Positions 9,616-18,988 of a DNA stretch of 64,000 bases are shown here, piece by piece. The stretch is taken from contig NZ_JBNYXW010000005.1 of NCBI RefSeq assembly GCF_051380875.1, positions 62,001-126,000 of the forward strand, in the 5' to 3' direction. Numbering within the stretch: position 1 is the first letter of the stretch; each line of letters starts with the position of its first letter. The translations under genes were made by a program, and so were the position numbers. The notes beneath the pieces were generated by a model, which was not told the origin of the DNA, ran no database searches, and saw only the letters and a program-made list of their open reading frames with translations. The DNA comes from Janthinobacterium sp051380875 (GTDB taxonomy: Bacteria > Pseudomonadota > Gammaproteobacteria > Burkholderiales > Burkholderiaceae_D).

Positions 9616-10230
9616 ATGGTCAAAGTCTATGAAATCAACGGCGTCACCCCCGTCGTCCACCCGAGCGCCTACGTGCACCCGTCGGCCGTGCTGATCGGCG
9701 ACGTGATCGTCGGCCCGCGCTGCTATATCGGCCCACTGGCCTCGATTCGCGGCGACTTCGGCCGTTTGATCCTGGAAGAGGGCGCCAACCTGCAGGATAC
9801 CTGTGTCATGCACGGCTTTCCCGGCTGCGACACGGTGGTCGAGGTCGATGGGCATATCGGCCATGGCGCCGTGCTGCATGGTTGCCGCATTGGCCGCAAC
9901 GCTCTGGTGGGCATGAACGCCGTAGTGATGGATAACGCCATCATCGGCGCTGAATCCATCGTTGCCGCCATGAGTTTTGTCAAGGCGGGCATGATCGTCG
10001 CGCCGCGCAGCATGGTAGTGGGCACGCCGGCGAAGGTGATACGCGCGCTCACTGACGATGAAATCAAATGGAAAAGCTCGGGCACCCGCCAGTACCACGA
10101 ACTGGCCGTGCGCTCCATGCACACGATGCGCGAGGTGGAGGCCCTGACGGAAGTCGAGGCGGACCGTCAACGCCTGAATTTTGAATCAGCGCTGCCGCTG
10201 CACTTGCATAAAAACGCCGCGGCGCAGTAA
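9616..10230 (+). CDS. paaY: PaaY, gamma-carbonic-anhydrase-like hexapeptide protein
   Basis: 204 residues of left-handed beta-helix repeats (hexapeptide pattern from about residue 15 to 150) with the three His ligands of gamma-carbonic anhydrases in MHGFPGCD, GHIGHGAVLHG and nearby. PaaY is a thioesterase acting on ring-derived CoA esters such as dead-end products of PaaZ failure. ATG 9616 has AAGGAG at 9605-9610. The frame is open back to 9511 but that part overlaps livF. Confidence 0.9.
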   Translation: MVKVYEINGVTPVVHPSAYVHPSAVLIGDVIVGPRCYIGPLASIRGDFGRLILEEGANLQDTCVMHGFPGCDTVVEVDGHIGHGAVLHGCRIGRNALVGMNAVVMDNAIIGAESIVAAMSFVKAGMIVAPRSMVVGTPAKVIRALTDDEIKWKSSGTRQYHELAVRSMHTMREVEALTEVEADRQRLNFESALPLHLHKNAAAQ

Positions 10231-10251
10231 ACCAACATAGGAGTAATACAT

Positions 10252-12303
10252 ATGGCTCAAATATCCACCCTGCAAAGCCTGATCGCTGGCCGCTGGCTGG
10301 GCGAGGCCGCCGCCGTGCCCTTGCATAGCGCCTTGAACAACCGCGTCATCTATCACACGCACGCCGAGAAGATCGACTTCGACGAAGCCGTCACGTATGC
10401 GCGCAAGACGGGCGTGCCTAGCCTGATGGCGCTGGATTTCCAGCAGCGCGCCGCGCGCCTGAAGGCGCTGGCCCTGTATCTGGTCGAGCGCAAGGAAGAA
10501 CTATATGCTATCTCCCACTTGTCGGGCGCAACGCGCGCCGATAGCTGGGTCGATATCGAGGGCGGCACGGGTACCTTGTTCGCCTACGCCAGCATGGGCA
10601 GCAACGAGCTGCCGTCGTCGAACGTGCTGCACGAAGGCCCGGCCATCGCGCTGGGCAAGAAGGGTGGCTTCGCCGGTACGCACATCCTGGTGCCACGCGG
10701 CGGCCTGGCTGTGCACATCAACGCCTTCAATTTCCCCATCTGGGGTCTGCTGGAAAAATTCGCGCCGAGCTTCCTGGCCGCCATGCCCTGTATCGCCAAG
10801 CCAGCCACGGCGACGAGCTACCTGACGCAAGCCGTCGTGCGCATGATGCACGAATCGGGCTTGCTGCCGGCCGGCAGCCTGCAACTGGTGATCGGCTCCA
10901 CGGGCGACTTGCTGGACCGCCTGAATGGGCAGGACTTCGTGACCTTTACGGGGTCGGCCGCCACGGCCGCCAAACTGCGTACGAATCCAAACCTGATCGC
11001 CCAGTCCGTGCCATTCAACGGCGAAGCCGATTCGCTCAACTGCGCCATCCTGGCGCCTGACGTCACCCCAGACGATGTGGAATTTGACCTGTTCGTCAAG
11101 GAAGTCGTGCGCGAAATGACGGGCAAGTCGGGCCAGAAGTGCACGGCCATTCGCCGCATCATCGTGCCCGAGCACCTGATGGACGCTGTCGGCACGCGCC
11201 TGCGCGAACGCCTGGCCAAGGTGGTGGTGGGCGATCCGTCCATCGAAGGCGTGCGCATGGGCGCGCTGGCCTCTAAAGAACAGCAAAGCGACGTGGCCGA
11301 ACGGGTCGCCACGCTCTCGCAAGGCAACGAGGTGGTGTTCGGTGCGGCCGACGGCTTCAATCCTCTGGGCGATGGCGCGCACGATGGCAGCTTCTTTTCG
11401 CCGACCTTGTTGCTGTGCCGCGACGCCTTCGGCAACGACGCCGTGCATGACGTGGAGGCGTTCGGCCCCGTCAGTACCATGATGGGCTACAAGGATGTCG
11501 ACGAGGCGTTGGCGCTGGCCGCACGCGGCAAGGGCAGCTTGGTGAGCACTCTGGTGACGCGTGATCCGAAAATCGCCGCGCGCGTGGTGCCGCAAGTGGC
11601 GGCCACGCATGGCCGCGTGCATGTGCTCGAGCGCGTCGCTTCCGTTGATTCGACTGGCCATGGCTCGCCATTGCCGCAACTGAAGCATGGCGGCCCCGGC
11701 CGCGCGGGCGGCGGCGAGGAACTGGGCGGCGTGCGCGCCGTGCGCCATTACTTGCAACGGGCAGCGGTGCAAGGTTCGCCGACCATGCTGGCGGCGATCA
11801 CGGGCGAGTACGTGCGCGGCGCGGACGTCAATGAAAGCCCGATCCATCCGTTCCGCAAGCACTTCGAGGATTTGAAGACGGGCGACTCGCTGCTCACGCA
11901 CCGCCGCACCGTCAGCGAAGCCGATATCGTCGCCTTCGGCGGCATTTCGGGTGATTTCTTCTATATGCACTTCGACGAGATCGCCGCGAAAGAATCGCAG
12001 TTCGGCAAGCGCATCGCCCACGGCTACTTCGTGCTGTCGGCCGCCGCCGGCCTGTTTGTCTCGCCCGGCGTCGGCCCCGTGCTGGCCAACTATGGCCTGG
12101 ACAACCTGCGTTTCGTCGCCCCGGTCGCTATCGGCGACACCATTCGCGCACGCCTGACGTGCAAGCGCAAGGTCGACCGCAACCGCAAGGACGTGTTTGG
12201 CGTGGGCCAGGGCGTGGTGGCGTGGGACGTGCAAGTGACGAACCAGAACGATGAGTTGGTGGCCAGCTACGATATTTTGACGCTGGTGTCGAAGCACGAG
12301 TAA
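10252..12303 (+). CDS. paaZ: PaaZ, bifunctional oxepin-CoA hydrolase / aldehyde dehydrogenase
   Basis: 683 residues. The N-terminal aldehyde dehydrogenase domain has the catalytic Cys297 (SGQKCTAIRR) and Glu258 (FNGEADS). From about residue 540 a MaoC-like hotdog hydratase domain carries FGGISGDFFYMHFDE. PaaZ opens the oxepin ring and oxidises the resulting semialdehyde. AGGAG lies at 10239-10243. It closes the paa cluster in this window. Confidence 0.95.
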   Translation: MAQISTLQSLIAGRWLGEAAAVPLHSALNNRVIYHTHAEKIDFDEAVTYARKTGVPSLMALDFQQRAARLKALALYLVERKEELYAISHLSGATRADSWVDIEGGTGTLFAYASMGSNELPSSNVLHEGPAIALGKKGGFAGTHILVPRGGLAVHINAFNFPIWGLLEKFAPSFLAAMPCIAKPATATSYLTQAVVRMMHESGLLPAGSLQLVIGSTGDLLDRLNGQDFVTFTGSAATAAKLRTNPNLIAQSVPFNGEADSLNCAILAPDVTPDDVEFDLFVKEVVREMTGKSGQKCTAIRRIIVPEHLMDAVGTRLRERLAKVVVGDPSIEGVRMGALASKEQQSDVAERVATLSQGNEVVFGAADGFNPLGDGAHDGSFFSPTLLLCRDAFGNDAVHDVEAFGPVSTMMGYKDVDEALALAARGKGSLVSTLVTRDPKIAARVVPQVAATHGRVHVLERVASVDSTGHGSPLPQLKHGGPGRAGGGEELGGVRAVRHYLQRAAVQGSPTMLAAITGEYVRGADVNESPIHPFRKHFEDLKTGDSLLTHRRTVSEADIVAFGGISGDFFYMHFDEIAAKESQFGKRIAHGYFVLSAAAGLFVSPGVGPVLANYGLDNLRFVAPVAIGDTIRARLTCKRKVDRNRKDVFGVGQGVVAWDVQVTNQNDELVASYDILTLVSKHE

Positions 12304-12666
12304 AGCAGGGGCCAAGCTGGCGCGCCGGGCAGGGCGCCAGCACATAATTCCCCATTGAACTATCCATAAGTGTATGAAAAATATAGCGTAAGTGTGGTTT
12401 TTCACGGCGTGCTATTTAGATAAACCCCTCTAGAAATCGTGTTTTTCCCGTGAAAAAAGACGAAATCGCTCATTGCCTCAAGAAAACTTTCCAAAGTAAA
12501 ACTTTTTCTCTGTAGCATGGTTTTACTCACTGGTCACGTCGCCATATACGCCACACATGGCGAGGGCGGCGCGAAAAAAACGGACCTGGCCTTTTACGGC
12601 TGGTGAACCATCGACCTCGAGTCCCACTCCACGATTAATGTTCACCGCTACGGGTATTTAATTACT
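12304..12666. other. Intergenic region with one stem-loop and two inverted repeats
   Basis: 363 bp without a gene, AT-richer than its flanks. A perfect 8-bp stem (GCTGGCGC 12316-12323 with GCGCCAGC 12334-12341) follows paaZ but has no T-run, so termination there is uncertain. Farther on TTTTTCACGG (12398-12407) pairs with CCGTGAAAAA (12448-12457), and AGTAAAAC (12495-12502) with GTTTTACT (12520-12527). The two later repeats are candidate operators or leader structures for the porin operon. No convincing -35/-10 pair was found. Confidence 0.5.
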
Positions 12667-13932
12667 ATGAATAAACACGTCCTGATTTTCTTGCTGGCCA
12701 TGCCCCTGGCCAGCAGCCAAGCTTACGCCGAAGATGCCGTCAACGGCCCCACCGTCAAGATCAGCGGTTACGGCACGGCAGCACTGAGCGTGGCCGATAC
12801 CGATAACGCGCAGTTTGCGCGCCCCAACCAGGCCAGCGGCGCGGGCCGCACTGCCCGCACGGGTGTCGATTCCAACCTGGGCTTGCAGGCGAATGTCACC
12901 GTCAATCCATGGCTGTCGGCCACCGTGCAGGGACTGGCGCGCAAGGATGGCGAAAATGACTTTGGCGCCGAACTGGCCTGGGCCTTCGCCAAGGCCAAGG
13001 TATCGGACAGTTTCAGCGTGCGCGTCGGCCGCATGGGCCTTCCCGTCTTCATGATTTCCGATTACCGCAATGTGGGCTATGCCAACACCATGTTGCGCCC
13101 GCCCGGCGAAATGTATTCGCAGGTGCCCCTCAACAGCATCGACGGCATCGACGGCACCTACCAGTTCAACGCGGGCAACACCAGCGTCACCACGCAGCTG
13201 GCGCTGGGCCGCACCAAGGCCACTCTGGCAACGGGGCCTGATTCGACCGTGCACGTGGAAGGAAAATCCATCGTCGCCCTCAACGTGGTGGCCGAACACG
13301 GCCCCGTCACCTTGCGTTTCGGCCGGGCCGAGACCAAGTTGAGCATCAACGATTCGCCGAGCCTGAACACGTTGATGGGCAGCTTGCGTGCGGCCGGCAG
13401 CGGTTACAGGATTGCCCAGTTGGGCACCCTGGCTGAGGCGCTGGAGGTAAAGGACAAGAAGGCGTCATTCACCTCCGTGGGGCTGGCGTTGGACTGGAAC
13501 AATGTATTGCTGCAGTCCGAATATGCCAAGCGCAAGACGGACAGCTATGTCAGCGATAGCACCTCGTGGTACGTGATGGGCGGTTACCGCATGGGCGCCT
13601 TTTTGCCGTATTACAGCCATGCCAGCCTGAAGGCTGACGGGCGCGTGAATAACACCGTGCCGGCGGCCTGCCCTGCCGGCTATCCCGCCGCCTGCACGCC
13701 GATCTTGCGCGCCTTGTCGGCCGGCGTCGACACCCTGGCTTATATGCGCAACCAGCTGGAGCAATCGACGGACAGTATCGGCGTACGCTGGGACTTCCAC
13801 CGCTCGGCGGCCCTGAAAGTGCAGATCGACCGCATCAAGCCAAAAAATGGTCCAGGCCTGTTCGTGCAAGCCAAGCCCGGCTTCCATGGTCCCGTCACGG
13901 TGGCTGCCGTCGCCATCGATTTTGTTTTCTAA
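12667..13932 (+). CDS. Outer-membrane beta-barrel porin-like protein
   Basis: 421 residues with a Sec signal (MNKHVLIFLLAMPLASSQAYA, cleavage about 21). Alternating beta-strand segments follow, and the C terminus is aromatic (AIDFVF), as needed for BAM insertion. A Cys pair lies in AACPAGYPAACTP. The protein has the look of the 16- to 18-strand trimeric porin class but no substrate can be read from it. Its stop overlaps the Shine-Dalgarno of the next gene, so the three genes to 15990 are probably one operon. Confidence 0.8.
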   Translation: MNKHVLIFLLAMPLASSQAYAEDAVNGPTVKISGYGTAALSVADTDNAQFARPNQASGAGRTARTGVDSNLGLQANVTVNPWLSATVQGLARKDGENDFGAELAWAFAKAKVSDSFSVRVGRMGLPVFMISDYRNVGYANTMLRPPGEMYSQVPLNSIDGIDGTYQFNAGNTSVTTQLALGRTKATLATGPDSTVHVEGKSIVALNVVAEHGPVTLRFGRAETKLSINDSPSLNTLMGSLRAAGSGYRIAQLGTLAEALEVKDKKASFTSVGLALDWNNVLLQSEYAKRKTDSYVSDSTSWYVMGGYRMGAFLPYYSHASLKADGRVNNTVPAACPAGYPAACTPILRALSAGVDTLAYMRNQLEQSTDSIGVRWDFHRSAALKVQIDRIKPKNGPGLFVQAKPGFHGPVTVAAVAIDFVF

Positions 13933-13942
13933 GGAGCGCCGC

Positions 13943-14347
13943 ATGAACCCCCTTATTTTTGCGGCTGCCTTGCTGGCCTTGTCGATCACCGTTCCCGCCA
14001 TGGCCGAAGTGGTCGTGGTGGTTAATCCGAAGAGCGCTGCTGGCGCCATGACGAATGAGCAGGTAGCGCAATTCTTCCTCGGTAAATCGACGGCAATGAC
14101 GCCGATAGACCAGCCGGAAAGCGCGCCCGTTCGCGCCGAGTTCTACAAGAAGGTGGCGGACAAGGAACCGTCGCAGGCCAAAGCGCTGTGGTCCAAGCTG
14201 GTCTTCACGGGCAAGGCGACCTTGCCAAAAGAAGTGGCCAGTAGCGCCGACGTGAAAAAGGCGGTGGCCGCCGATCCGAAAGCCATCGGCTATATCGAGA
14301 AGAGTGCCGTCGACGGCACGGTGAAAGTGGTGTTGACGACGCCGTAA
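13943..14347 (+). CDS. Small PstS-like periplasmic phosphate-binding-fold protein
   Basis: 134 residues with a Sec signal (MNPLIFAAALLALSITVPAMA). The mature part begins EVVVVVNPKSA and includes MTNEQVAQFFLGKS and AIGYIEKSAVDG, which fit the PBP-like family related to phosphate ABC transporter binding proteins, at under half the length of PstS. AAGGAG (13931-13936) precedes ATG 13943. No transporter genes are next to it. Between a porin and a chemoreceptor it may be a sensory binding protein, which is inferred from position. Confidence 0.75.
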   Translation: MNPLIFAAALLALSITVPAMAEVVVVVNPKSAAGAMTNEQVAQFFLGKSTAMTPIDQPESAPVRAEFYKKVADKEPSQAKALWSKLVFTGKATLPKEVASSADVKKAVAADPKAIGYIEKSAVDGTVKVVLTTP

Positions 14348-14356
14348 GAGCCTGCG

Positions 14357-14382
14357 CGGGCCGTGCACCACGCTACGGCCCG
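14357..14382 (+). other. Stem-loop between PstS-like gene and chemoreceptor
   Basis: CGGGCCGT (14357-14364) pairs perfectly with ACGGCCCG (14375-14382), with a 10-nt loop. It is followed by an A-rich stretch, not T-rich, so partial termination or transcript protection inside the operon is more likely than full termination. Confidence 0.4.
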
Positions 14383-14409
14383 AAAATAGATAAAAATCAG
14401 GAGACAGCA

Positions 14410-15990
14410 ATGAGCATCAAACGCAAGATATGGGCGCTGCCTGTCGTCTCGGCCGTGATTTTCGGACTGGGGCTGGCGGTCAGCGCCTATCTGTCCACGG
14501 CCACGCTCAATTCCATCCACGCCACCGAAAGCGCCGATTATCCCGCGCTCGACATGGCCAAGTCGCTGAGCCTGGATGTGGCTGCCGTTGGCGACGTCCT
14601 GCGCGACGCCGTCAGCGAAGGCGACAAGGAGCGCATCGGGCAAGTCGATGCCCAGGCCGTCAAGCTGCGCGCCAAACTGGCTGCATTTGCAGCTATTCCC
14701 GGCCAGCGCGAGCATGGGCGGCGCCTAGCAAAGGAATTCGATACCTACTATGCACCGGCCCTGAGTGCGGCGCGCATCATGCTGGAAATGGAAGAGGGCG
14801 ACCCGCAAGCGACCGTGGCGCGCATGCAGGGTGCGCTGGCGGTGCTCAATGCCGACCTGGCGAAGACCAACGAACAGGCACAGGCGCAGTTCAAACTGGG
14901 CATAGAACGCAGCGCGGCCAACGTGCGCAATGCGCTCAATACCAGCATTGCCGTGGCGCTGGCCGTCATCGTCTGCCTGGTAGCGGTGTCGCATTTCGTC
15001 GTGCGCGCCATCTGGCAGCAACTGGGCGGTGAACCCGAATATGCGCGCCAGATTGCACGTGCCGTAGCCGATGGCGACCTTGCTATGCAGATCGTGACCG
15101 AGGCGGGCGACCAGGCCAGCCTGCTGGCGGCGCTAAAGGAGATGCGCGCCAAGCTCGGTAGCATGGTGTCTGACATCAAGGCCTCGGCCGAAACCATCCA
15201 GGTGGCCAGTGCCGAAATCGCCCAGGGCAATGCGGATTTGGCCGCGCGCACGGAATCACAGGCGGGCAGCCTGGATCAGACGGCGCGCAGCATGGACAGC
15301 TTGACGGCGACTGTGCGCGACAACGCCGCCAATGCGGGCCAGGCACACACGCTGGTGGTGTCGGCGTCGTCGGTTGCCGTGAAGGGCGGGCAAGTGGTCA
15401 ACCAGGTGGTCACCACTATGGGCGAGATCAACGCTTCGTCAAAACGCATCGTCGACATCATCGGCGTCATCGATGGCATCGCCTTCCAGACGAATATCCT
15501 GGCGCTGAATGCGGCCGTGGAGGCGGCACGCGCGGGTGAGCAGGGGCGCGGCTTTGCCGTGGTGGCGTCCGAGGTGCGCAACCTGGCGCAGCGCAGTGCC
15601 GCCGCGGCGCGCGAGATCAAGCAATTGATAGGCGATTCGGTGGCCAAGGTGAATGTCGGCTCGAAGCTGGTTGACGAGGCGGGACTGACCATGGGACAGA
15701 TCGTCGATTCCGTGAAAAAGGTGGCCGACATCATGGCCGAGATCAGTGCTGCCAGCCAGGCGCAGAGCGCTGGCATCGGTGACATTGGCGTGGCCATCGC
15801 CAGCATGGACCAGATGACGCAGCAAAATTCCGCGCTGGTGGAAGAAGCGTCGGCCGCAGCCGAATCGCTGCAGGAACAGGCAGTGCAACTGGGCACGGCG
15901 CTGGCCGTATTCAAGCTGGCGCAGGCAGGCGTGCCGACGATCGCCACCGTGCCGATGGCGCGGCGGCTAGTGTTGACGCAGGCCGCTTAG
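14410..15990 (+). CDS. Methyl-accepting chemotaxis protein
   Basis: 526 residues. TM1 is at about 8-30, a periplasmic four-helix-type sensor domain spans about 31-175, TM2 about 180-202, then a HAMP-like linker. The coiled-coil signalling domain has the conserved tip DGIAFQTNILALNAAVEAAR. The C terminus lacks the NWETF-type pentapeptide that tethers CheR, so adaptation must rely on other receptors or on methylation without the tether. AGGAG at 14399-14403. It overlaps the convergent M24 gene by four bases. The ligand is unknown, possibly whatever the two upstream proteins bind. Confidence 0.92.
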   Translation: MSIKRKIWALPVVSAVIFGLGLAVSAYLSTATLNSIHATESADYPALDMAKSLSLDVAAVGDVLRDAVSEGDKERIGQVDAQAVKLRAKLAAFAAIPGQREHGRRLAKEFDTYYAPALSAARIMLEMEEGDPQATVARMQGALAVLNADLAKTNEQAQAQFKLGIERSAANVRNALNTSIAVALAVIVCLVAVSHFVVRAIWQQLGGEPEYARQIARAVADGDLAMQIVTEAGDQASLLAALKEMRAKLGSMVSDIKASAETIQVASAEIAQGNADLAARTESQAGSLDQTARSMDSLTATVRDNAANAGQAHTLVVSASSVAVKGGQVVNQVVTTMGEINASSKRIVDIIGVIDGIAFQTNILALNAAVEAARAGEQGRGFAVVASEVRNLAQRSAAAAREIKQLIGDSVAKVNVGSKLVDEAGLTMGQIVDSVKKVADIMAEISAASQAQSAGIGDIGVAIASMDQMTQQNSALVEEASAAAESLQEQAVQLGTALAVFKLAQAGVPTIATVPMARRLVLTQAA

Positions 15991-17210
15991 GCCTGCAGGC
16001 CGAATGGATTGTCGATGCTGTGCGCAGGTTCGGTGAACCAGCGCGGACCATGTTCCGTCATGTAAAAATGGTCTTCGTGGCGGATGCCGAATTCGCCGGG
16101 GATGCAGATCATCGGCTCGTTCGAGAAGCACATGCCGACGTCGAGCAGCGTCGTGTCATTGCCCACCAGGTAAGGCCACTCATGGATATCGAGGCCGATG
16201 CCGTGGCCCGTGCGGTGCGGCAGGCCGGGCAGCTTGTAGCCGGGGCCAAAGCCGTCTGCTTCCAGTGACACGCGTGCTGCGCGGTCGACGTCGCCGCAGG
16301 GTACGCCCAGCTGCGCGGCGGAGAACGCGGCTGCCTGCGCCGCTTTTTCGCTGTTCCACACGCTGCGCTGGCGTTCGCTGATGGCGCCAAACACATAGGT
16401 ACGCGTGATGTCGGAGATGTAGTTCATCACCTGGCAGCCCGTGTCGATCAGCACCGTGTCGCCTGCCTTCAGTGTCTGCACGTAGCTCACGCCGTGCGGA
16501 TAGGCGGTCGCCTCGCCGAACAGCACGATGCAGAAGTACGAGCGGGGCGCTCCCACCTTGCGGTGCGCGCGCTGGATGAATTCTTCCACTTCCACCGTCG
16601 TGATGCCTTCATACAGCATGCTGGCCGTGACCACGTGCACGGCCAGGGTCATGTCCATCACGCGCTGCATCAGGGCGATTTCCGCCTTTGACTTGCGGCT
16701 GCGGCAGTATGCCGTCACGGCGCGCGCATTTTCCAGCGCGTAGCCGGCAGCCAGTGGACGGACGCCGTCGTAGATGAAGAAAGCTGCGCTTTCGCAGATA
16801 CCCACGCGCGGCGGCTTGGCCGCATCCTGCGCGACACCCATGCGCGCCAGCACGTCGACGAACAACTGATATGGACTTTCATGCTCTTCCCAGCAATTGA
16901 CACGGCCTTCGACGAGCATGAAGCCCTTCAAGGTACTTTCCTCGAAGGCGGGGGCGATGTATTCGAGCGCTCCGCTGGCCGGCAGGATGGCGCCCACCAT
17001 GCGTTCGCTGGCATACCATTTGGTGCCGGTGAAATAGGTGAGATTGGCGCCCGCGTTCAGGTAGATCGCGGCGATGCCTTGCTCGCGCATGAAGGCTTGC
17101 GCTTTGGCGATGCGTTGCGCGTGTTCGTCTTTGCCGATGGCGACCATGCCGGAGGTCATGTCCGATAACGATGCCAATGCCTGTTCGATGGAAGTGCCGC
17201 CTATGCTCAT
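15987..17210 (-). CDS. M24-family metallopeptidase (Xaa-Pro dipeptidase/creatinase fold)
   Basis: 407 residues. An N-terminal creatinase-like domain is followed by a pita-bread catalytic domain with the metal ligands Asp in LIDTGC, Asp in YISDITRTY, His in RTGHGIGLDIHE and Glu in FSNEP and RHEDHF. It probably cleaves Xaa-Pro dipeptides or a related small amide in the cytoplasm; the exact substrate cannot be read. ATG 17210 has AGGAG about 6 bases upstream. It lies downstream of argH on the same strand, with a stem-loop in the gap. Confidence 0.88.
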   Translation of the reverse strand: MSIGGTSIEQALASLSDMTSGMVAIGKDEHAQRIAKAQAFMREQGIAAIYLNAGANLTYFTGTKWYASERMVGAILPASGALEYIAPAFEESTLKGFMLVEGRVNCWEEHESPYQLFVDVLARMGVAQDAAKPPRVGICESAAFFIYDGVRPLAAGYALENARAVTAYCRSRKSKAEIALMQRVMDMTLAVHVVTASMLYEGITTVEVEEFIQRAHRKVGAPRSYFCIVLFGEATAYPHGVSYVQTLKAGDTVLIDTGCQVMNYISDITRTYVFGAISERQRSVWNSEKAAQAAAFSAAQLGVPCGDVDRAARVSLEADGFGPGYKLPGLPHRTGHGIGLDIHEWPYLVGNDTTLLDVGMCFSNEPMICIPGEFGIRHEDHFYMTEHGPRWFTEPAHSIDNPFGLQA

Positions 17211-17250
17211 ACCTGCTCCTGCAGAAAATTCACTGAGGGCGATATGATAG

Positions 17251-17277
17251 CAGCCGCCCCTGGAAAGGAGGCGGCTG
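17251..17277 (-). terminator. Stem-loop between argH and the M24 gene
   Basis: CAGCCGCC (17251-17258) pairs with GGCGGCTG (17270-17277), an 8-bp perfect stem with an 11-nt loop. Neither strand has a T-run after it, so intrinsic termination is doubtful. On the minus strand a TATCAT lies just past it and could be a -10 for the M24 gene. Confidence 0.35.
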
Positions 17278-17315
17278 GGAGAGGGACAGCGAGCGCTGTT
17301 ACCCGGGGATTGCTG

Positions 17316-18713
17316 TTACTTTTCCAGCTGCGTGCGTACGCGGGCGATCGCGGCGCGCACCTGGCGCGGCGCGGTGCCGCCCACGTGGTCGCGCGCGGCG
17401 ACGGAGCCTTCCAGTGTCAGTACTTCGAACACGTCTTCGCCCATCAGTGGCGAGAAGGCGCGCAGCTGTTCCAGTGACAAGTCGGCCAGGTCGCAGCCGG
17501 CATCGACGCAAGCGCGCACGGCCAGGGCTACCGCTTCATGGGCGTCACGGAATGGCAGGCCTTTCTTGACCAGGTAATCGGCCAGGTCCGTTGCCGTGGC
17601 GTAGCCTTGCAGTGCTGCCGCACGCATCGCTTCCGGTTTGACCGTGATGCCGCCGGCCATGTCGGCGAAGATGCGCAAGGTATCGATGACGGTATCGACG
17701 GTGTCGAACAGCGGTTCCTTGTCTTCCTGGTTGTCCTTGTTGTAGGCCAGCGGCTGGCCTTTCATCAGGGTCAAGAGGCCAATCAAATGGCCGTAGACGC
17801 GGCCCGTCTTGCCACGCGCCAGCTCCGGCACGTCCGGGTTTTTCTTTTGCGGCATGATCGACGAGCCGGTGCAGAAGCGGTCGGCGATGTCGATGAAGCC
17901 GATGCGCGGGCTCATCCAGATCACCAGTTCTTCAGCCATGCGCGACACGTGCATCATCAGCACGGCGGATGCGGCGCAAAATTCGATGGCGAAATCGCGG
18001 TCGGAAACGGCGTCCAGCGAGTTATGGCATACATCGTCGAAACCCAGGGTCTTGGCCACGCGCAGGCGGTCGATCGGGAAGGTGGTGCCAGCCAGTGCGG
18101 CGGCGCCCAGTGGCAGGCGGTTCACGCGCTTGCGGGTATCCATCATGCGCTCGGCATCGCGGCCAAACATTTCAACATAGGCCAGCATATGGTGGCCGAA
18201 GGTGATCGGCTGCGCCACCTGCATGTGGGTGAAACCCGGCATGATGGTGTCGGCATGCTGCTCGGCCAGGTCCGTCAGCGCGCTGCGCAGGGTGTCCAGC
18301 AGGGCGGTGATGTCATCGATGGCGGAACGTACATACAGGCGGATGTCGGTGGCCACCTGGTCGTTGCGCGAACGGCCCGTGTGCAATCGCTTGCCAGCAT
18401 CGCCTACCAGTTCAGTCAGGCGTTTTTCGATATTCAGGTGGACGTCTTCCAGGTCCAGCAGCCATTCGAACTGGCCGGCGGCGATTTCCTGCGAAATTTG
18501 CGCCATGCCGCGCTCGATTTCAGCGTAGTCGGCCGGGCTGATGATGGCTTGCGCATGCAGCATTTCCGCATGGGCCAGCGAACCTTCGATATCGAACAGC
18601 GCCAGGCGCTTGTCAAAAAATACAGAGGCAGTGTAGCGCTTGACGAGGTCCGAGACCGGTTCGGAAAACCGGGCCGACCAGGCTTCGCCCTTTTTGGAGA
18701 ATTGATCAGTCAT
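17316..18713 (-). CDS. argH: Argininosuccinate lyase
   Basis: 465 residues, the normal length. The fumarase/ArgH superfamily signature GSSIMPQKKNP lies at about 283-293, and the early segments GRSRNDQVATD and TSLDAV-like region are conserved. It splits argininosuccinate into arginine and fumarate, the last step of arginine synthesis. ATG 18713 has AAAGGA 8 bases upstream. Other arg genes are not adjacent. Confidence 0.97.
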   Translation of the reverse strand: MTDQFSKKGEAWSARFSEPVSDLVKRYTASVFFDKRLALFDIEGSLAHAEMLHAQAIISPADYAEIERGMAQISQEIAAGQFEWLLDLEDVHLNIEKRLTELVGDAGKRLHTGRSRNDQVATDIRLYVRSAIDDITALLDTLRSALTDLAEQHADTIMPGFTHMQVAQPITFGHHMLAYVEMFGRDAERMMDTRKRVNRLPLGAAALAGTTFPIDRLRVAKTLGFDDVCHNSLDAVSDRDFAIEFCAASAVLMMHVSRMAEELVIWMSPRIGFIDIADRFCTGSSIMPQKKNPDVPELARGKTGRVYGHLIGLLTLMKGQPLAYNKDNQEDKEPLFDTVDTVIDTLRIFADMAGGITVKPEAMRAAALQGYATATDLADYLVKKGLPFRDAHEAVALAVRACVDAGCDLADLSLEQLRAFSPLMGEDVFEVLTLEGSVAARDHVGGTAPRQVRAAIARVRTQLEK

Positions 18714-18738
18714 GAGAGAAGTCCTTTAGTGTAGGGCG

Positions 18739-18744
18739 ATTATA
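18739..18744 (-). promoter_or_regulatory. Candidate -10 element of argH
   Basis: A perfect TATAAT on the minus strand lies 26 bases before the argH start. No good -35 hexamer sits 16-18 bases upstream, so only the -10 is proposed. Confidence 0.4.
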
Positions 18745-18988
18745 AACAAGGTTAGCCTGTGGTAGGGCTTTTAGGCGGCTGGAAGGCGTGGAAATGGCCT
18801 GGAATGGGGCGTACAGGCGTCAAATGGCGTTAGCGGGACGTCTCCGTGCGTCTCATCCGGGCTTTTTGTATTCTGTCCCGCAAATCCTGCGTTTTGTCGC
18901 AATCGGATGGCGGTTCAGGGGTGATCGGCCTACAGTTCAATCATCGCAGGACAAACAGCAACGCACCCTCAACCTAAAGGAAAACATC

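Noticed and set aside
1..12303. Looked for paaF and paaABCDE
   Set aside because: Not present; they may lie before the window, where paaG is cut.
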